Origin: CAYFKJ01 sp964343605
GTDB lineage: Bacteria; Pseudomonadota; Alphaproteobacteria; UBA2966
Assembly (NCBI GenBank): GCA_964343605.1
Contig: CAYFKJ010000007.1
Coordinates: 124,001 to 188,000, forward strand
DNA: 64,000 nt
Direction of reading: 5' to 3'
The notes below the pieces were generated by a model. That model did no database searches, was not told the origin of the DNA, and saw nothing but the letters and a program-made list of their open reading frames with translations. A program made the translations under genes and the position numbers. Position 1 is the stretch's first letter; the number at the start of each line of letters is the position of its first letter. Below, one piece after another: positions 63,157 through 64,000 of the stretch.

Positions 63157-63190
63157 GCCCGCTCGCAGGCGAACCGGAACGGTTGGATCT

Positions 63191-63856
63191 CTATGCCCGG
63201 CCGAATTTCTTGACGGCGGCGCGGATTGATCCGGCTTCCGAGATATAGGCGGCCATTTCGGCTTCGGTTGCTTCGGCTTCCTCGGCGAAGGCGATGATCT
63301 CTTCGACGTGTTCGGCGGGGATGACGACGATGCCGTCCTCGTCGCCGACGATGTAATCGCCGGGATTGACGACCACCCCGCCGACCTCCACCGCGACATC
63401 GCGGGCCAGCGTCATCAGGCGGCCGATGGAGCTCGAGGGCACCACGGAGCGGGCATAGACCGGGAAATCCGTCTGATTGCGGATAAGTTCAACGTCGCGG
63501 GTGCCGCCGTCCAGGACCACCCCCTCGTGACCCCGGGCCGTGGCGCCCGCGTTCATCAGTTCACCCCACACGGCGGTGTTCGCATCGCCGCCGCAGCCGA
63601 TCACGATCACGCTGCCGGCGGGCGCTTCGTCGATAACGTCGAAGGCGAGCTCCGGCATGTGCCGGTCCATGCTCGGCACCTGCAGAACCGTCGCCGCGGT
63701 GCCGACGATCTTTCTGGCGTTCACGCGGGACTTGATGTCGTGATCCATGAATCCCCGCTTTCCGGCGATCTGATCACAACCGTCAGACAGGGTCGCAACG
63801 GCCAGATTTCGTAAGCGCGCTATATGATCTTCCTTCAACGTAAGCTCCTCATTCAC
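63191..63856 (-). CDS. RraA-family protein (HMG/CHA aldolase-like)
   Basis: A 221-residue protein of the RraA/4-carboxy-4-hydroxy-2-oxoadipate aldolase family. Catalytic region GELMNAGATARGHEGVVLDG continuing TRDVELI contains the R...D pair used for metal and substrate binding in family aldolases. Later VGGVVVNPGDYIVGDEDGIV is also conserved. The GTG at 63856, with AAGAGG nine bases upstream, is chosen; a TTG 21 bases earlier would add seven residues. The SDR gene ends 13 bases upstream on the same strand, so both probably act in one degradation pathway. Aldolase or oxaloacetate decarboxylase activity is possible. Confidence 0.87.
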   Translation of the reverse strand: MNEELTLKEDHIARLRNLAVATLSDGCDQIAGKRGFMDHDIKSRVNARKIVGTAATVLQVPSMDRHMPELAFDVIDEAPAGSVIVIGCGGDANTAVWGELMNAGATARGHEGVVLDGGTRDVELIRNQTDFPVYARSVVPSSSIGRLMTLARDVAVEVGGVVVNPGDYIVGDEDGIVVIPAEHVEEIIAFAEEAEATEAEMAAYISEAGSIRAAVKKFGRA

Positions 63857-63869
63857 GATTTTTCGCCTC

Positions 63870-64000
63870 TTACCCAAAACTCCCCATATTGGCGCCGTGC
63901 CCGCCGTCGACGGTGATGACGGTGCCGCTCATGTAGCTGGCGCGGTCGGAGGCCGCGAAGGTGACGACGTCGGCGATTTCCTCGACGGCGGCGGCGCGGG
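63870..64000 (-). CDS. Short-chain dehydrogenase/reductase, C-terminal end
   Basis: The gene runs off the right edge; only its last 43 codons are visible. They read EEIADVVTFAASDRASYMSG then a VDGGHG tail, the typical end of classical SDR enzymes, with stop at 63870-63872. It precedes the RraA-like gene with only 13 bases between. Substrate unknown. Confidence 0.85.
   Translation of the reverse strand, partial: RAAAVEEIADVVTFAASDRASYMSGTVITVDGGHGANMGSFG

Overview
The window reads as a chromosomal segment of a GC-rich alphaproteobacterium, probably Rhodospirillales-like. The main evidence is the housekeeping run on the minus strand from 61 kb down to 48.5 kb: folK, rpoZ, a bifunctional RelA/SpoT gene, pyrE, a DUF2062 gene, pdxJ, acpS, lepB, rnc, era, recO and parC. 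A Mg-type hemB, motAB, bpt and GC-rich dispersed intergenic repeats fit the same group. No tRNA, rRNA, CRISPR array, prophage or intact insertion sequence was found.

Layout. 0-8 kb: the end of a periplasmic binding protein, an enolase-superfamily enzyme with an EamA exporter, a very large lipoprotein of unknown function with a palindrome-rich promoter, and an endonuclease/phosphatase-fold protein. 8-13 kb: a fused isobutyryl-CoA mutase (icmF), a LysE exporter, a GYD-domain protein and a GNAT acetyltransferase. 13-20 kb: a region of small doubtful genes, a solute-binding protein, and two tandem class III cyclase/TolB-like/TPR proteins around a lipoprotein with an internal duplication. 19.7-24.6 kb: an ArsR-rhodanese regulator divergent from a four-gene operon encoding a membrane fatty acid hydroxylase-type protein, a NapH-like iron-sulfur membrane protein, an octaheme HAO-like cytochrome and a pentaheme cytochrome. 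24.6-31.8 kb: HxlR/DUF1330, dodecin, a DUF2161 nuclease-fold protein, LysR/cytochrome c', and an IorAB-type molybdenum hydroxylase with an AraC regulator. 32-48.5 kb: hemB with a PhyH-type oxygenase, penicillin acylase with threonine dehydratase, motAB, a chemoreceptor, an RDD protein, thioesterase, bpt, a hybrid histidine kinase and an acyl-CoA ligase. 48.5-61 kb: the housekeeping cluster. 61-64 kb: a NYN-domain protein, a family 5 uracil-DNA glycosylase, a kappa-GST/HCCA isomerase-like protein, an RraA-like protein and the end of an SDR.

The strongest candidate for an undescribed system is the ArsR-rhodanese/hydroxylase/NapH-like/octaheme/pentaheme locus at 19.7-24.6 kb. Its genes are translationally coupled. 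The shared regulatory region has a perfect 11-8-11 inverted repeat whose arms contain the -10 elements of two promoters that point at each other, and the regulator's only cysteines lie in the rhodanese loop. This suggests electron flow from quinol or a low-potential carrier to multiheme cytochromes under control of reactive sulfur or nitrogen species; that is inference. Secondary candidates are the paired cyclase/TolB-like/TPR genes with a shared upstream element and the 1298-residue lipoprotein with its own palindromic promoter.
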